DNA of 64,000 bases from Ichthyophthirius multifiliis (GCF_000220395.1 NW_004087459.1:62001-126000); one strand, 5' to 3'. Positions 1 to 12,413 are shown, counted from the stretch's first letter. Notes: generated by a model not told the origin, from the sequence alone. Numbers and translations: made by a program.

Positions 1-991
1 ATTAATTATAATTACTTTTTATTATATAAATTAAATATTATTTAAAAAAAAAAAATTTGAGAAGTTTTTTCAAATTACATAACTTTTAGATAAAATCTAA
101 TTGTATTTTCTCGCTATTAAAAAAAATTAAATTAATCATTTTACCGCTCTAAAATATAAATTTGAAATATATAATATTTATAAGTTATTTGGTTATATAA
201 TTTAAATCATTTATTATTTATATTTTATAATAAAAATATTATTTATTTTATATTAATAGATTATATTAATGAATATTTTTCAAACATTTTTTATTAATAA
301 TATAATTCAATATATTTTTGGTACTTTTTTAAACTGAAATAAAATTATATAATTTATATATTTTTCAAACAAAATATAGTTTTTAAATATAATCTTTAGT
401 ATATTAGATAATGGGCTTGTATATATTTAATAATTTTATTGAATAATTGCATGATCATTATTCATTAATATAAATTATTTTATTAATATTCTATAATATA
501 TTAATTTTATATTTAGTATAACATTTTTCTAGAAATGTTTATTAGTTAAAAATATTTATTAAATTCTCAATAACTAATATTAATATAAAAATTTAAGTTA
601 ATTGTATGGAATTAATATAAAATTTAATTTAATTAAACATAATTTTTTATAAAGTAAATATAAATGGTTTAAATTAATATATATAAAATTATTATTTATT
701 ATATTTTTTATATATTATTATTATATATAAATATTTTATTAAAGTTGTCTTTATAAAATATATTTAATGTTTTATTCTTTAAACTTAATTTAAACTTAAA
801 CGTATTATTTAACAAAAATAATTATTTATTTATAATATTAAATAATTTATAAAATATTAATTTAAATCAAAATATATTTTATTTTATTTTTGTTATTACA
901 ATATATATATAATAATAATAAGGATATAAATTTAAAGGAAATACAAAAAATAATAAAAGAAAGAAAAAAAAAAAAAAAATAAAAAAAAAAA
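1..991. other. A+T-rich gene-free flank
   Basis: I see no coding signal on either strand here. The stretch is nearly pure A/T with short homopolymers, and it ends in an A-run just upstream of the ATG at 992. Confidence 0.6.
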
Positions 992-1377
992 ATGGTAAAA
1001 ACATATAAAATATTAATATATTAAATTAAAATAATTTTAATATAAGACAAGAGGTACCCCTTCATTTGGTAAAAGACATTAAAAAACACACACATTATGC
1101 AGAAGATGTGGCAGAGCAACATATCATAAGCAAAAGCTTAGATGCGCCTAGTGTGGTTTCCCAGATGCTAAAACACGCAGATGTATTTAATATATAATAA
1201 ATAAATAATTTTATATTAATTATAATAAAAAGATGATGGATGGGCATAAAAGCTAAGGATAGAGTTGGATAAGGTACTGGAAGAATGAGATATATGAAGA
1301 CTATTGCATGAAGAGCTAAAAATGGATTCAGATCTGGAACAACCGCTTAACCAAAAGCAAAAGCTGTATCAAAATGA
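992..1377 (+). pseudogene. RPL37: Ribosomal protein eL37, apparently broken copy
   Basis: This is the large-subunit zinc-ribbon protein eL37 on the cytosolic ribosome. The ATG at 992 is followed by an intron (995-1046), as is common for ribosomal protein genes. Exon 2 (1047-1182) encodes the N-terminus with the motif GTPSFGKR and the two zinc-binding CxxC pairs (CRRCGRATYH, CAQCGFP). A second intron spans 1183-1232. Exon 3 keeps the conserved KAKDRVGQGTGRMRYMK and NGFRSGTT segments, but in a frame one base off from the splice junction, with the shift at the TAAAAG run 1247-1252. A TGA at 1309-1311 then stands where other eL37 proteins have Arg. Coding length after splicing is 284 nt, not a multiple of three. 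It ends AVSK then TGA. Either this is a recently inactivated copy, or the assembly holds one missing base plus one substitution. Confidence 0.8.
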
Positions 1378-2943
1378 TTATGAGGTATAATGATATAATT
1401 TTTTTCTTATATTTTATTAATATAAGCATTTAAATTTATTATTAAATTAACAAATATTAAGATTATGTTATTTAGTGTTTATTTTTTGTCATTCTTGTAT
1501 TTAAAAAAATATTTAAATTAAAGTATTTTATTTTTATTTTAATTAATATTAACACTCATAATTATCCATCCTCCTTCCCTCAAATAAAAATATAAAACAT
1601 AAATCATATACAAATTATATAATCAAAATCTTATATATACTATTTTTTTATTTAAACTAGAATACTTATTAAATTGTATTTAATAAAGATTTTATAATTA
1701 GTTTAATTTTAAATTATATTAGTTTATTTTTTTCAATAAAAGAAAAAAAAATTCAAAAATTTTAAAACTGACTTTATTAAAAAAAAATTAAATTTATTCT
1801 AATATTATTTATTATAATACTCAAATAAAATATAATTAACAAACTTTTTATTTAGAATTTATTTAAAGATAATTAAATAGTTGATTTTATAAAAAAAAAT
1901 TCTTCATAATTTTTTTTTTCTACACATTTAAATAAGAAAGTAAATATGTAAATTAAAATAAATGAATTCATATTAAGGCATAATAATTATAAATTTAAAC
2001 ATAACTTATAAATTAAATTATTAAATCCTTAATTTATATCAAATACTAATTTTTTAAACTCTTAATATATATAATCATCTTGTATTTATCTTCAAAATTT
2101 TAATCTATTGTAAGTGAAAGTAGAATTAGTTTATTATCTATTATAAAGAAAAATTATTAAATAGAAAAATATATTAATTAACGTTAGTTTTCATTGTTAT
2201 AATAATTATAACCACCAAAATAAATTAATTTATACAATATAAAAAAATAATTTTATTCTTTATAATATAAATATTAGATTAACAAATATTAAACTCATAA
2301 AAAATTATAAAAATATTTTTAGAAAAACTTTTTTTCCTTTTATTTTAAAGAATATTTAAAAAATCATGTAAACTGCTAAATATTTATAATAAATAAAGTT
2401 ATTTTAATTATAATAGGTTTATGATGGATATAATAAAAAAAATTATTATAAAGATAATGTCAATAATAAGTAAGAATGTTAATGATGCTAAAGTATGGTA
2501 ATAATGATAATAATAGGTAATAATATGTAATAAAAGGTAATAATGATAAATGCTTATTATAATTGAATTATAATAATATAAAGTATCTCTCATATGAATT
2601 AAGAATAAAGTAATAAATATATAAAAATGTAATATTTAATATATATTTTTTATTTGAATTATAATTTTATTATAAAAAATAAAATTTTGAAAATAATAAA
2701 AAGATATGTTTTATTTCATTTGTTTTGTACAAAAAATTTGATAAATAAATATAAGAAAAATAATTAAAATTATTTAAAGAATTAAAAATAAATCACAATA
2801 ATATATGATATATATCGTTAATTATATTAAAATATATATTTTTTAAATAATAAGTATATATATATGATATATTAATTAATTATTTATTTTATACTAAATA
2901 TTTTTAAAGAAACATATATTGTATATATATATTTATGTATATT
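1378..2943. other. Gene-free A+T-rich spacer
   Basis: I find no convincing gene. A degenerate purine-rich tract of TAATAATG/TAATAG-like units lies at about 2440-2570. Its apparent reading frames are low-complexity Tyr/Ile/His strings without family resemblance. Confidence 0.5.
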
Positions 2944-5003
2944 TCATTTTTCTAAATTATTTATTTTTTATAATTCTTTTTCTAGTCTCTATTTATATTT
3001 TTATATTTTATTTTAATAAGCATTAAATAATCTAATAGTTCCATCACATTTTATATCTTTTTATGTAAATGATGCTTGATTTGAAGTTTTAAATTATCCT
3101 TTAAAAGTTGGCGATTTGACAATTTAATATTCCTTTTAAAATAAAATTACATATATAATTAATTAAATATTAAAAAAATACTTTTGGTTTTTAATTTTCA
3201 ATTTATTCACCAAAATTAACGATTTACTATTAATTTTTAGGTTCAATATCTATAAATTTAGACAATTTTGGCAAAGGAACTTAATCATTAGGCTTTGCTA
3301 GTTTTGTTTTTTCAAAGTTTTAATGTTTAAAATATTCTTTTTAATTATTTGTAACTCCATTAAATTTGATTTCATCAAAAGTATGTTTGTCATAATTAAC
3401 TTTTACTTATTCTCCCATTCTTGCTTCCCAATCAACAAAGTTTCGCTTTTTTTATATTTTTAAAAAGTAAAAGATTATATTTTATTTACTTTATATTAAG
3501 AGTTTCCAAAAAAAGGCGACTCATTTATTTTCTAATAGCCATTTACATAGACAAGATTTTAATTTTCTGGAGATTTATAATCATTCTATATTTTTAATTG
3601 ATATATATTTATTTTATTTAAAAATATATATTCATACTTTAAAAGTAGAAACATACTCTTATGTTTAATATTATTTAGGGCTATAAGATTATCTTTAAAC
3701 CACGATTTATTAGTTTAAATCGGGTTTTTTAGGATTTTAATAACTTCTTTTATAATCCGAAACCCATTTAACATCCATTAATATGGGTCTTCTTATTTAT
3801 TTGATGCATTTATTTACACATTTACCACATCTACAGTTTCCACATGCGCAATTTCCTTTTTATATTAATATATTTTGTTTTTTTATCTTATAAAAAATAC
3901 CTGACAGATGATCGTAATATTCCTAGTGTTCTTCCATTACAGATTCTAGTTTATTATTATTATTTTTCAAAAGGCTATTTTTGTCTTAAATATTATTTAA
4001 TAAAGTTTAAGATTATACTGAAATATTATCATTAGTAATATTTTAATTTTTTTCATCAGATAAAAAAGAATCTAACTCCATATCTTCTCCATTAAAATAA
4101 CTAGAATTTAAACTTTGACTATCTGGAATACTTTACTCTTCTAATTATTTTTATAATTCTTTTTATTTTTATTCATCTATCTACCCTTCTGGAGATTCTG
4201 TATTTGGTATTTAAAGTTATGTGTTTTATAAGTTTTATAATATATTTTATAATTTTTTAAGTTTTTTATATTTTTATAGTTTCTTTTTTTATCTTATTTT
4301 TTTTAAGTTTTCTATACTTTTTTATAGGGAATGTTCATTATTTTCATCTTAGTTTTTAATCTAATTTTTTTTTAATTTTTTGAATAAAAAAAATATATTA
4401 CTTTATCATCATTTTAAGTTTTTTCATTATTTAAAATATTTTCATATCTTTAGTCATTTATTTGTGTTTGACTTTTTTATACTGGCTTTTTTGCTTGAAT
4501 ATATTAATTTTAAGGAGTTATATTATTAAAATTGGTTTATAATTAATATTTATTTTTATAATCTCTTTAATATACAGATTTAAAAATATTATCATTTTAT
4601 TCATTTTCTTAATCTTTATCTTTATTTTAAGATTAAACTCTATTTATTTATTTCCCATTTCTATTTTGTATTAAAATAACCTTTTCAAAAGTAGGTTTTT
4701 CTTAATCATTTAGTGATATCTTACTTGTAGATTTTGTATATATTTATGGTTTAGCAACTGTAAGTAATTTTTTTCAAAAGTTTTTAACTTTTCTTATAAA
4801 TCGTTTTTGTTAATAATATGTTATTTTTTTATTGGTCTTTAACTCTATTACTGAATTTAACTCTATTACTGCGATTGATTATTTTCATTTTTGGTTTACA
4901 TATTTTCTAGTTTAACAATGGGCTAAAGAATTTAATTTTTAATTGATTAATTCCTTTTAATAAGTAATTTGATAACTTCTTTTGAAAGAGAATTCATAAC
5001 CAT
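2944..5003 (-). CDS. SAXO/FAM154-like axonemal microtubule protein
   Basis: Probable stabiliser of axonemal or cortical microtubules, about 580 residues from seven exons. ATG is at 5003 and TGA at 2944-2946. Introns lie near 4758-4843, 4361-4401, 3856-3900, 3586-3637, 3446-3489 and 3133-3181. Splicing them keeps one frame throughout. The N-terminal half is Gln/Asn-rich and disordered. It is followed by a Cys-rich block (CACGNCRCGKC) like the Cys-rich N-terminal domain of SAXO proteins. Then come degenerate Mn-type modules, for example SPFFGNSQYK RNFVDWEARMG and EYVSTFKNDY, which in SAXO bind the microtubule lattice. The family call rests on the combination of the Cys block and the PF-G-x-Y-x-x-x-F repeats. 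The placement in cilia is family knowledge, not visible here. The long N-terminal extension before the Cys domain is unusual for the family. Confidence 0.65.
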
Positions 5004-5530
5004 GCTTATTTTTTAAGTTTTTTTTATAATATTTAATTTATTATATTTTTTTTATTATTATTAAATAAATTTTAAATATATAAAAATATTATAATATTTT
5101 AAAATATATATTTATAATAATAATAATTTTATACTTACCATAAATTTTAATTAAAAATATATTTATATTTAATAATAAATTAATTTTTTTTTTATATAAT
5201 AAATTTTATTTTTTAAATTTATAAAAATATATATATATTTATATATTTATATATATATTTTGGATTTATAAATTATTTATTTATAAAAAATCCCTAAATA
5301 GATTTATTATTTTAAAAAAATAAAAATTAAATCATTAATATTACACATTTATTAAGAATTAAAATAAATATTTTTATTTTTTATATAAAAATATTCTCAT
5401 ATACTTAATTATTTTATTTATATAAAATAATAATATATTGATAAAATGAAAATTATAAAATTTTTCTTTATTATAATTTTTTTTCCCGTATATAATATTT
5501 AATATAAAAAAATAATAAATAAATTCGTAA
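5004..5530. other. Divergent intergenic region
   Basis: This A/T-only spacer lies between two divergently transcribed genes and contains TATATA runs at 5227-5260. No gene or distinct regulatory motif can be called. Confidence 0.45.
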
Positions 5531-6352
5531 ATGGAATTCGACATAATAAACGATTTATTAACTGATATTGTATGTAATTTATTTGTGAAATCCGATAAAG
5601 ATATTAAAGATATTTAAAAAAGTAAATTAAATAGATATTTATTTTAATCATATCATTCTTTAATATTATAAAAAGCATAAACAAATACTAATTTTTCTTT
5701 CCCATGCAAATTGAAATAAATAAATGATATAAATGAGTTTTAGAGTTAAATTAATCAAGCAGTTATAGAAAACGAAAGTATCAAATAAAAAGGACAGAAA
5801 AAACTAAGTGCATAATAATAACCTGGAAATACAAATGTAAAAAAAGCAATAACACCGGAATAATGGATAATAACAGAAGGCTTAAATAAACTAAAAGAAT
5901 CGGAAGCTAAATTAAACATAGATTTAGCAAAATTACAAAAGTAAGATTTGGAAAAAATGAATATAGAGTAATTAGTAAATGAAAAAAAAAAAGTAAAAAA
6001 TGAGTTAAAAATATATGATACAACATTTTAAACAGCTTTCAATAGATTACCAGTAATTTATAATTTATAAATATAAAAATAAAAATATATATTTATATTA
6101 AAAGAATAGAGAAGAAAAAGAACCTTTAAGACCACTTTATATTGTAAAATATTAAAAATATAATTTATATTTTGGAAATAAATTTTAATAAAAATTAAAA
6201 ATAGTATTACAAAAAGTTAAAATAGTAGATAGATTTAAAAAGTTAAAGAAACAAATAAAATGAAATTAAAAGACATAAAGAAGGGAATGAAGAAAGAAGA
6301 AATGATAATAATAATAAACAAACATTAATAAATAACAACAATATTTAAAAAA

Positions 6353-6383
<31 letters not shown>

Positions 6384-6642
6384 TTAATAATAATAATAAT
6401 AATTGTAATTGCAATTACAATTTAAGGAATAAAAATAAATAAAAAAAGAAATTGAGGAATTAAAAAAAAAAAGATTAGATTTAAAAGAAACACTTCATAA
6501 CTATGAAACAGAATTTTATATTAATCATAATAGGAAAATTAGATACAATAAAGATATAGTGCCCGTATAAAATGAATATAAAGAATATAAAAATATAAAA
6601 GAAAGAATTTTATAATTGGAAGCAATTCTGGATAGAAAATGA
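5531..6642 (+). CDS. FAM13-like protein (FAM13 C-terminal domains, no RhoGAP)
   Basis: A 314-residue protein from four exons; introns 5622-5675, 6053-6104 and 6144-6204 give an exact multiple of three. Two segments match the C-terminal half of animal FAM13A/B. The first is FNRLP-REEKEPLRPLY followed by a Y-KKLKQ helix (animal form: EER-PLY-RY--VK). The second, at the end, has ETEFYINHNRKI, D-VPV-NEY-EYK and IKERILQLE, matching the FAM13 pattern of a paired helix ending in LLEVLI. Between them sits a poly-Gln tract encoded by TAA triplets (6361-6406). The animal RhoGAP domain is absent. Molecular function is unknown; a protein-protein scaffold is likely. Termination is TGA at 6640-6642. Family assignment is fairly firm from the two separate motifs in correct order. 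Confidence 0.7.
6361..6408 (+). repeat. TAA/AAT triplet repeat encoding poly-Gln
   Basis: Two TAA runs separated by a TAT codon read as poly-Gln inside the FAM13-like gene. In a standard-code organism this would be a string of stops. Confidence 0.85.
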
Positions 6643-6975
6643 TGCTAATACAATTGAAAAATAATATTTAAAATTATAAAAAAAATTAAAATTTATATAA
6701 TATATATAAATAGATATCAAGAATATATAATGTAAATAATTATTTAAAAAAAAATATAATAAACATATTATATATATATATATATAATCAATTTTTTTTT
6801 CCTTTTTTTAAAGATATTTAAACTTATTTTTTTAAAATAAATTTAGATTTTTATAATTTCTTTTTTTTTCTATTTATTTCTTTTGTTTATATAATTTTAT
6901 ATTTTATTAATAGTTATTATTAAAAATTATAAAAAAAGTTTTATAAATAACCAAAATTATATAAATTCCTGTATA

Positions 6976-8693
6976 ATGGATATTAATTTTAATAATTAAA
7001 ATTAAAATAATATAAAAGTATAATCTAAAGTTGATTCTTCAACATAAACAGAATAAGGTGAAAGAGATTACATTTCTTTAAAATAATTATCTTTAGCACC
7101 AACAGAAAGTTAAGCATTTCCTTAATTTTTATATCATTAACATACTGTTTTTTTACTTATATTTTTTCTTTCATTACTTTATTATTTTGCTAATTATCAA
7201 ATAGTACCATAAAATCATGAATCGTTTTTGCCTAATTGTAAGATGTAAACAAACAAAAAACTCAACTATTTTAAAAATAAAACAAATATAAAGGGGTTTT
7301 GTTTGTTCTATGTTATTTATAGTTGCTTATCTGACAATATTTCTTCCTAATACATTATTAACAAGGCCTCATCCTGCAATATGGAGAATGTTATAAGCTT
7401 TAGGTATTTGCTGGTTGATATGTGTAGTATTCGCATTATTTATGGTAAAATAATAATATATAAAATTTATAAATTAAATTTTAAAAATAAAATAATATAA
7501 TAGAACAGAGATGATCTTTAATACTTTTTGAAAAAATTTGTAGATGAAAATTTAGGAAAACCTCTTCCAGAAAAAAATTATGCCGAAAATTGTTAAATAT
7601 ATACACCAGATAATCCAAGGGGTCCGTTTGCTAATGTAATAGATAGTATAGACGTATTTTTTACAGCTCATTTTATAGGTTGGTTAGTAAAAATGTTTAT
7701 TTGTAGAGATTTCTTAATGTGTATGATATAATCTGTTTTATTTGAATTTCTAGAACTTAGTTTAAAACACTGGCTTCCTAATTTTGCTGAATGCTGGTGG
7801 GATTCTGTTTTTTTTGATATTCTTATTTGTAATACAGGAGGAATTGTAGTAGGTTGGTATTTAATGAATAAATTTTAAATGAAGGAATATAGATGGAGTT
7901 TATAATCAAAATATAAGAAAAGTTTTACTTAAAATTTAAAGGAAATTTTTATTACACCCAATCTTGAAAAACATGAATGGAAAATGTTTTCATCATTAAG
8001 AAGATTTATTTTAGTTATGTGGTTTGGAATTTTTGTAAGCAAAATAAATTTACATATACAAAATATATTTTTATAATATAAAATAAAAGATGAATTTAGT
8101 TGATTTAAATTTCTTTTTTAATAAATTTGTTATACGTATTGAACCTAGCCATTATATATTAAGTTATAGGACCTTTGTTATAGGATTCTTAAGTATTCCA
8201 GCATCAAGGGAGTATTATGAATATATTTCAAATGAGTAAATACATAAATTAAATTTGAATAAATTTTACATATTTAACATCAAATTAAATAACTTATCAT
8301 AGATTACAAATATATTAAAATTAAATAAGCAATAATATAAAATAATTATTATGCATTCAATTTAAATATATTTATTATAATTGTATTGTAAATTAATTAA
8401 ATTATATTTTTATAAATAAATAGTAACTTAAAAAGATTAGGAGGAACTGTTTGGTTAATGCAAGCTATAATTTTTTCTGAAATCTTTTTATTTTTTAAAA
8501 ATTACTAAGGTAATATTAATCAAATAATTTTATATTTTAATTATTTTATAAAGGTTAATTTAGAGAACCGTTCCCATTATGGGTTATTATAGTATGGACT
8601 TTAATTATTGGACTCTTTCTTTTTGTAATAATAATATTAGGTTGGAGAGATATCAAAAGAATATTTATTTAAAATAAAATAAAAAAAAATTGA
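6976..8693 (+). CDS. Phosphatidylserine synthase (base-exchange type)
   Basis: An integral ER-membrane enzyme that exchanges the head group of phosphatidylcholine or phosphatidylethanolamine for serine. The PSS family is recognised by RPHPAIWRM after the second membrane segment, by [10 protein letters not shown], and by ILICNTGGI; these acidic and Cys/Trp-rich loops are the family hallmark. Later come [11 protein letters not shown] and [12 protein letters not shown]. The protein has about eight hydrophobic segments. Introns fall near 7244-7292, 7445-7502, 8037-8091, 8236-8421 and 8511-8554. Splicing the first one joins NCKM to GFVC and removes an apparent frame break. The last exon carries a final membrane helix and stops at TGA 8691-8693. 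Length, about 440-450 residues, is normal. Whether it is of the PTDSS1 or PTDSS2 type cannot be decided by eye. Confidence 0.93.
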
Positions 8694-9097
8694 TTTTAAT
8701 AAAATTATTTGTATTTTTTTTATTTTTTTTCAATTTAATTTTTAATTTTGAAAATGTATTTTTTGTATGTGTTTATAAAATAAAAAATAGTTTTAAAATA
8801 ATTCAAAAAATTAAAAGTTTTAATCATTTATCAATTTTCTTATAAAATCAAATTATTTGACATAAATTTTAAAACTATAATAACTATAAAATTTTAGAAA
8901 ATATAATCTTAGTAATTTAAAATAAATATATATTAAAAATTTAACTTTATAAATATATATAATACATATTATTTATGTATTTTTAACAAACAAACTAAAT
9001 TAAGACAATTATTTTTAGAAATCTATTTAATATTTTTTAAATATTTACAATATCTAAAATAATCTTGCTTAAAAATATTTATAATTAATTTTAAAAA
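8694..9097. other. Convergent intergenic spacer
   Basis: A/T-rich spacer between convergent 3' ends. T-runs just after the TGA at 8691 could act in 3'-end formation, but no defined terminator is visible. Confidence 0.4.
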
Positions 9098-10545
9098 TCA
9101 TTTTGATTATAGCCATGATTTTTTATCATTATCCTTACTATCTTTTATTTTTTCTTTTTCTTTTTCAATTTAATTATCATTATCTTCTTCTTCATTATCT
9201 TGTAACCATCTTAAGTGTTTTCCATCATTCCAAATTCCAACTTTTTATTTTCCATCAGGTAATATATAAATCCCTCTACCATTCTATTTACCATTTTTCC
9301 AATATCCTTCATACATTTTACCATCAGGCCAAATATAGACTCCTTTACCCTATTAGAATTAAAAATAATATACAATAATAATATAATATATATTACATGT
9401 TTTTTGTCATTTTCATACTAACCTTAGTATACTCTTCCATCATTCCAAGTATATTTTCCTTCGCCATGCATATTATTATCTTTCCATTCTCCTTCATATT
9501 TTCTACCATCAGCCCATTAATAAAATCCCTAAAATATATATAATTTTTTTTTTTTAAGAAACAAGAAAAAAGAAAAAAAGAAAAAAAGAAAAAAAAAGGT
9601 AAAAAAATATCAATATTTAAAAATTATTGCAATATTAACTTTATTATATATTTAACATATCCACATAATTTATTATCTTCCCAATTTCCATCATAAGAAG
9701 AACCGTCATTCCAAACAAACTTTCCTAAACCAAATTTTTTTCCATTTACATAGTTTCCTTCATATTTTGAAATTTTATTCCATGTTTCAACACCATACCC
9801 ATTTTATAGATCATTTTTCCAATAGCCTTCATATTTTGCACCATTTACATGAACATAGATGCCATATCCATTTGCTTTATCATTTTCCCATTCTCCATCA
9901 TAATAATCTCCATCTGTGTGATAAAATTTTCCTTTACCATGAGCTTTATTGTTTTACCATTATCCTTTTTGTAAAAAATAAATAAAAATTAATTTTTTTT
10001 TTTTTACCAACATATTTAGCACCATCAGGCCATACTTATTCTCCGAAACCATCACGTGTTTTGTTTTTCCATTCACCTGTATAAATAGCTCCACTTTTGA
10101 ATTTATATTAAATCTTTTTGGTTATAACATCAGGATTTTCATTTTAAAGCACTATATCTTATTTTTATTCTTATTCAAAGTATTTTTGACTTTCAGGTTT
10201 TTAATTTTAAAGTTAATTATTACTTTCTCAATTTTAATCATCTTAAATTTAATTTCTTTATGTTATAGTTTCTAAATTGTCATAGACATATACATGTAGT
10301 AATTTACTATTGTTCATTTGATTTAATATGTTATCGTTTCGATTACTTTATACTACTGCTTCTTCATATTTTGTAGCAATATCTTATTTTTGCTATAGAT
10401 ATTCTATTTTTTATTACAAATTGTAATCATTTGTTGTAATTTTTTCTTAGTTTAATTATTCTAATAATTCGTCATCTATTTAATTTATTTAGATTTCAGT
10501 ATATTTTTATCCTTTACAAGGAATACATTTGCATTAATTTCCCAT
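9098..10545 (-). CDS. MORN-repeat protein with MGNxC N-terminus
   Basis: The protein starts MGNQCKC. A Gly at position 2 with nearby Cys is a typical N-myristoylation plus palmitoylation signal, so membrane or cortex attachment is likely. A Gln-rich coiled-coil region follows. After it come at least eight MORN units of the form Y-G-W-NGK-HG-G-Y-WPDG, for example [28 protein letters not shown] and [14 protein letters not shown]. It ends in an acidic/Lys-rich tail, TGA 9098-9100. MORN proteins organise membranes and cortical cytoskeleton in ciliates and apicomplexans; the exact partner is unknown. An in-frame TGA lies at 10228-10230 between the coiled coil and the repeats. It disappears if an 82-nt intron starting at a GTAAAT site is removed, so its status is open. 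Introns interrupt the repeat region near 9965-10008, 9533-9662 and 9358-9405. Confidence 0.8.
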
Positions 10546-11396
10546 TTTTATTTTTATTCCGTTTTATAAATTATAATTTATTATTTTCTGTTTTTATAAA
10601 ATAAACGTTAATATTATTAATATATAATAATAAATAAATTGGAAAAAAAAAATAAAGAAATAATAATATTTATGTAATTTATTAATAAATATTTAGTATA
10701 AAAAAATATATAAAAATAAATTTTAATATAATAATTAATAATAATTTATAAAGAAATAAATATTTATTAATGAAATTACGTTAATATGATTTAATAAATT
10801 TAATTTTATATAATATTTTTATTTATTTATTAAATAATAATTACATTTTTTTTTTTAAATTTAAATAAATATAATATATTTTTTTGTTTAATTTAATATA
10901 ATCAGTTAGTAATAAAAATTTTAAGAATTTTCTAGTTTTTAATTTATAATATATTAACATTAGAAAATTCAATAATTTTTTTTTAATTAATATTAATTTA
11001 TAAGATTTTATTAAAATTAAAGAATATTTACTAATTATTCTCAAAAAATTCACATATTACTTTTTTCCTTTCTTTTTTTGATTGCAAATAAATAGTTAGA
11101 TATTTTAAAAAAATTGTAAAATCATTAATTAAAAACCACTAGAATCTCTTTTCATGATTAAATAGTAAATAATATATAAATAATTTTTTAGATTATTACT
11201 TTATTTGTGTTAGATCTAGTTAAATATTGATATGATTAAAATTTAGTATTAAAGAAATTAATGATTATTTATTAATATAAAAAAAAGATTATTTATATAA
11301 TTTTTAATTCAAGCTTTATTTTACTTTTTCTTATAATTTAAAATAAAAGATTTTGCTTTTAATTTATTTTAAATATAAAAAATAAATATATATTAA
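10546..11396. other. Divergent promoter region between two MORN genes
   Basis: An 850-bp A/T-rich spacer between the head-to-head MORN genes. I see no ORF with family resemblance and no recognisable regulatory motif. Confidence 0.4.
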
Positions 11397-12413
11397 ATGG
11401 AATAACATTAAGTTGAAGAGCAAATTAAAGAAAACTAAGATTCAAGCCCTTAAGAAATTTGGCAGGAAATTAATTAACTATATTAGGAAGATTCTTCCCC
11501 CTAATAATTATAAAAAAATTATAAATTTAGAATACTTTTATTATCCTTTTTAATCCTTATAATATCAATAATTATTTACAAATTTTCAAAACCTGATATA
11601 TACTCAAAAGGCGTAAAATTATTTTCTTTTGGAATATATGAAGGAGAGTTATTGAATGATATGCTTCATGGATAAGGCACCTTTAAATGGAATAACAATA
11701 ATACTTATCAAGGTCAATTTAATTAAAATTAAATACATGGAAATGGCTTATTTGCATGGCTAGATTAAAATGCAACAAACTACGGGGATTATTATGTCGG
11801 TAATTTTAAAGATGAAAAATTTCATGGAAAAGGTGTTTATAATTGGAAAAATGAGGATAAATATGAAGGAGAATGGCTCAATGGAAAACAACATGGATAA
11901 GGAGTTTTCACCAAAAAAAATGGTGATGTATATACAGGAGGATTTTTTCAAGGAATTAATTATGGAAAAGGACTATATAAATTTGCTAATGGAGATACTT
12001 TAGAAGCATATTTTATTAATGGAAAAGCTTAAGGTAATGGTACTTATAAATCTGTTTAAAACTAAACATATTAGGGAAATTATATTGATGGAAAAAAGCA
12101 TGGAAAAGGAATTTATTAATGGGAAAATGGTAATAAATATTAAGGAGACTTTATTGAAGACTAAATAACAGGGTATGGATCATTTTATTTCTAAAATGGA
12201 GATAAATATATTGGGGAATTCGATAATGGATTTTAGAATGGAAACGGAACTATTTATTATAATAATGGAGATATGTATAAAGGAAGATTTTTAATGGGTA
12301 ATAAGTATGCTAATGGATTTCATCATTTTAAAAATGGTACTGTTCTTAAAGAAAATTATAATATTCAATTTACTGACGGAGAAAAACCACCAAAAGATAT
12401 TACATTTGTATGA
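11397..12413 (+). CDS. Membrane-anchored MORN-repeat protein
   Basis: A single-exon gene of 338 residues, ATG 11397 to TGA 12411-12413. Residues 1-44 are a polar Gln/Glu-rich tail with a short internal duplication (DSSPQ twice). Residues about 45-61 form one hydrophobic helix (ILLLSFLILIISIII). The rest is about ten MORN units, such as YEGELLNDMLHGQG, YVGNFKDEKFHGKG, YEGEWLNGKQHGQG and YQGNYIDGKKHGKG. Topology as a type II protein is inferred; the MORN part could face the lumen or outside. The neighbouring gene at 9098-10545 is another MORN protein on the opposite strand, so the two form a divergent paralogous pair with different membrane-attachment strategies. Function is probably in cortical or membrane organisation, or as a phosphoinositide-binding scaffold. 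This is a family inference only. Confidence 0.88.

Noticed and set aside
2408-2593. Minus-strand short frame of Tyr/Ile/His repeats
   Set aside because: Simple-sequence translation of a degenerate repeat; no family resemblance or coding composition.
7244-7292. Apparent frame break in phosphatidylserine synthase at a GGGG run
   Set aside because: An intron with a GTAAAC donor and AAAG acceptor joins NCKM to GFVC in frame, restoring the conserved region.
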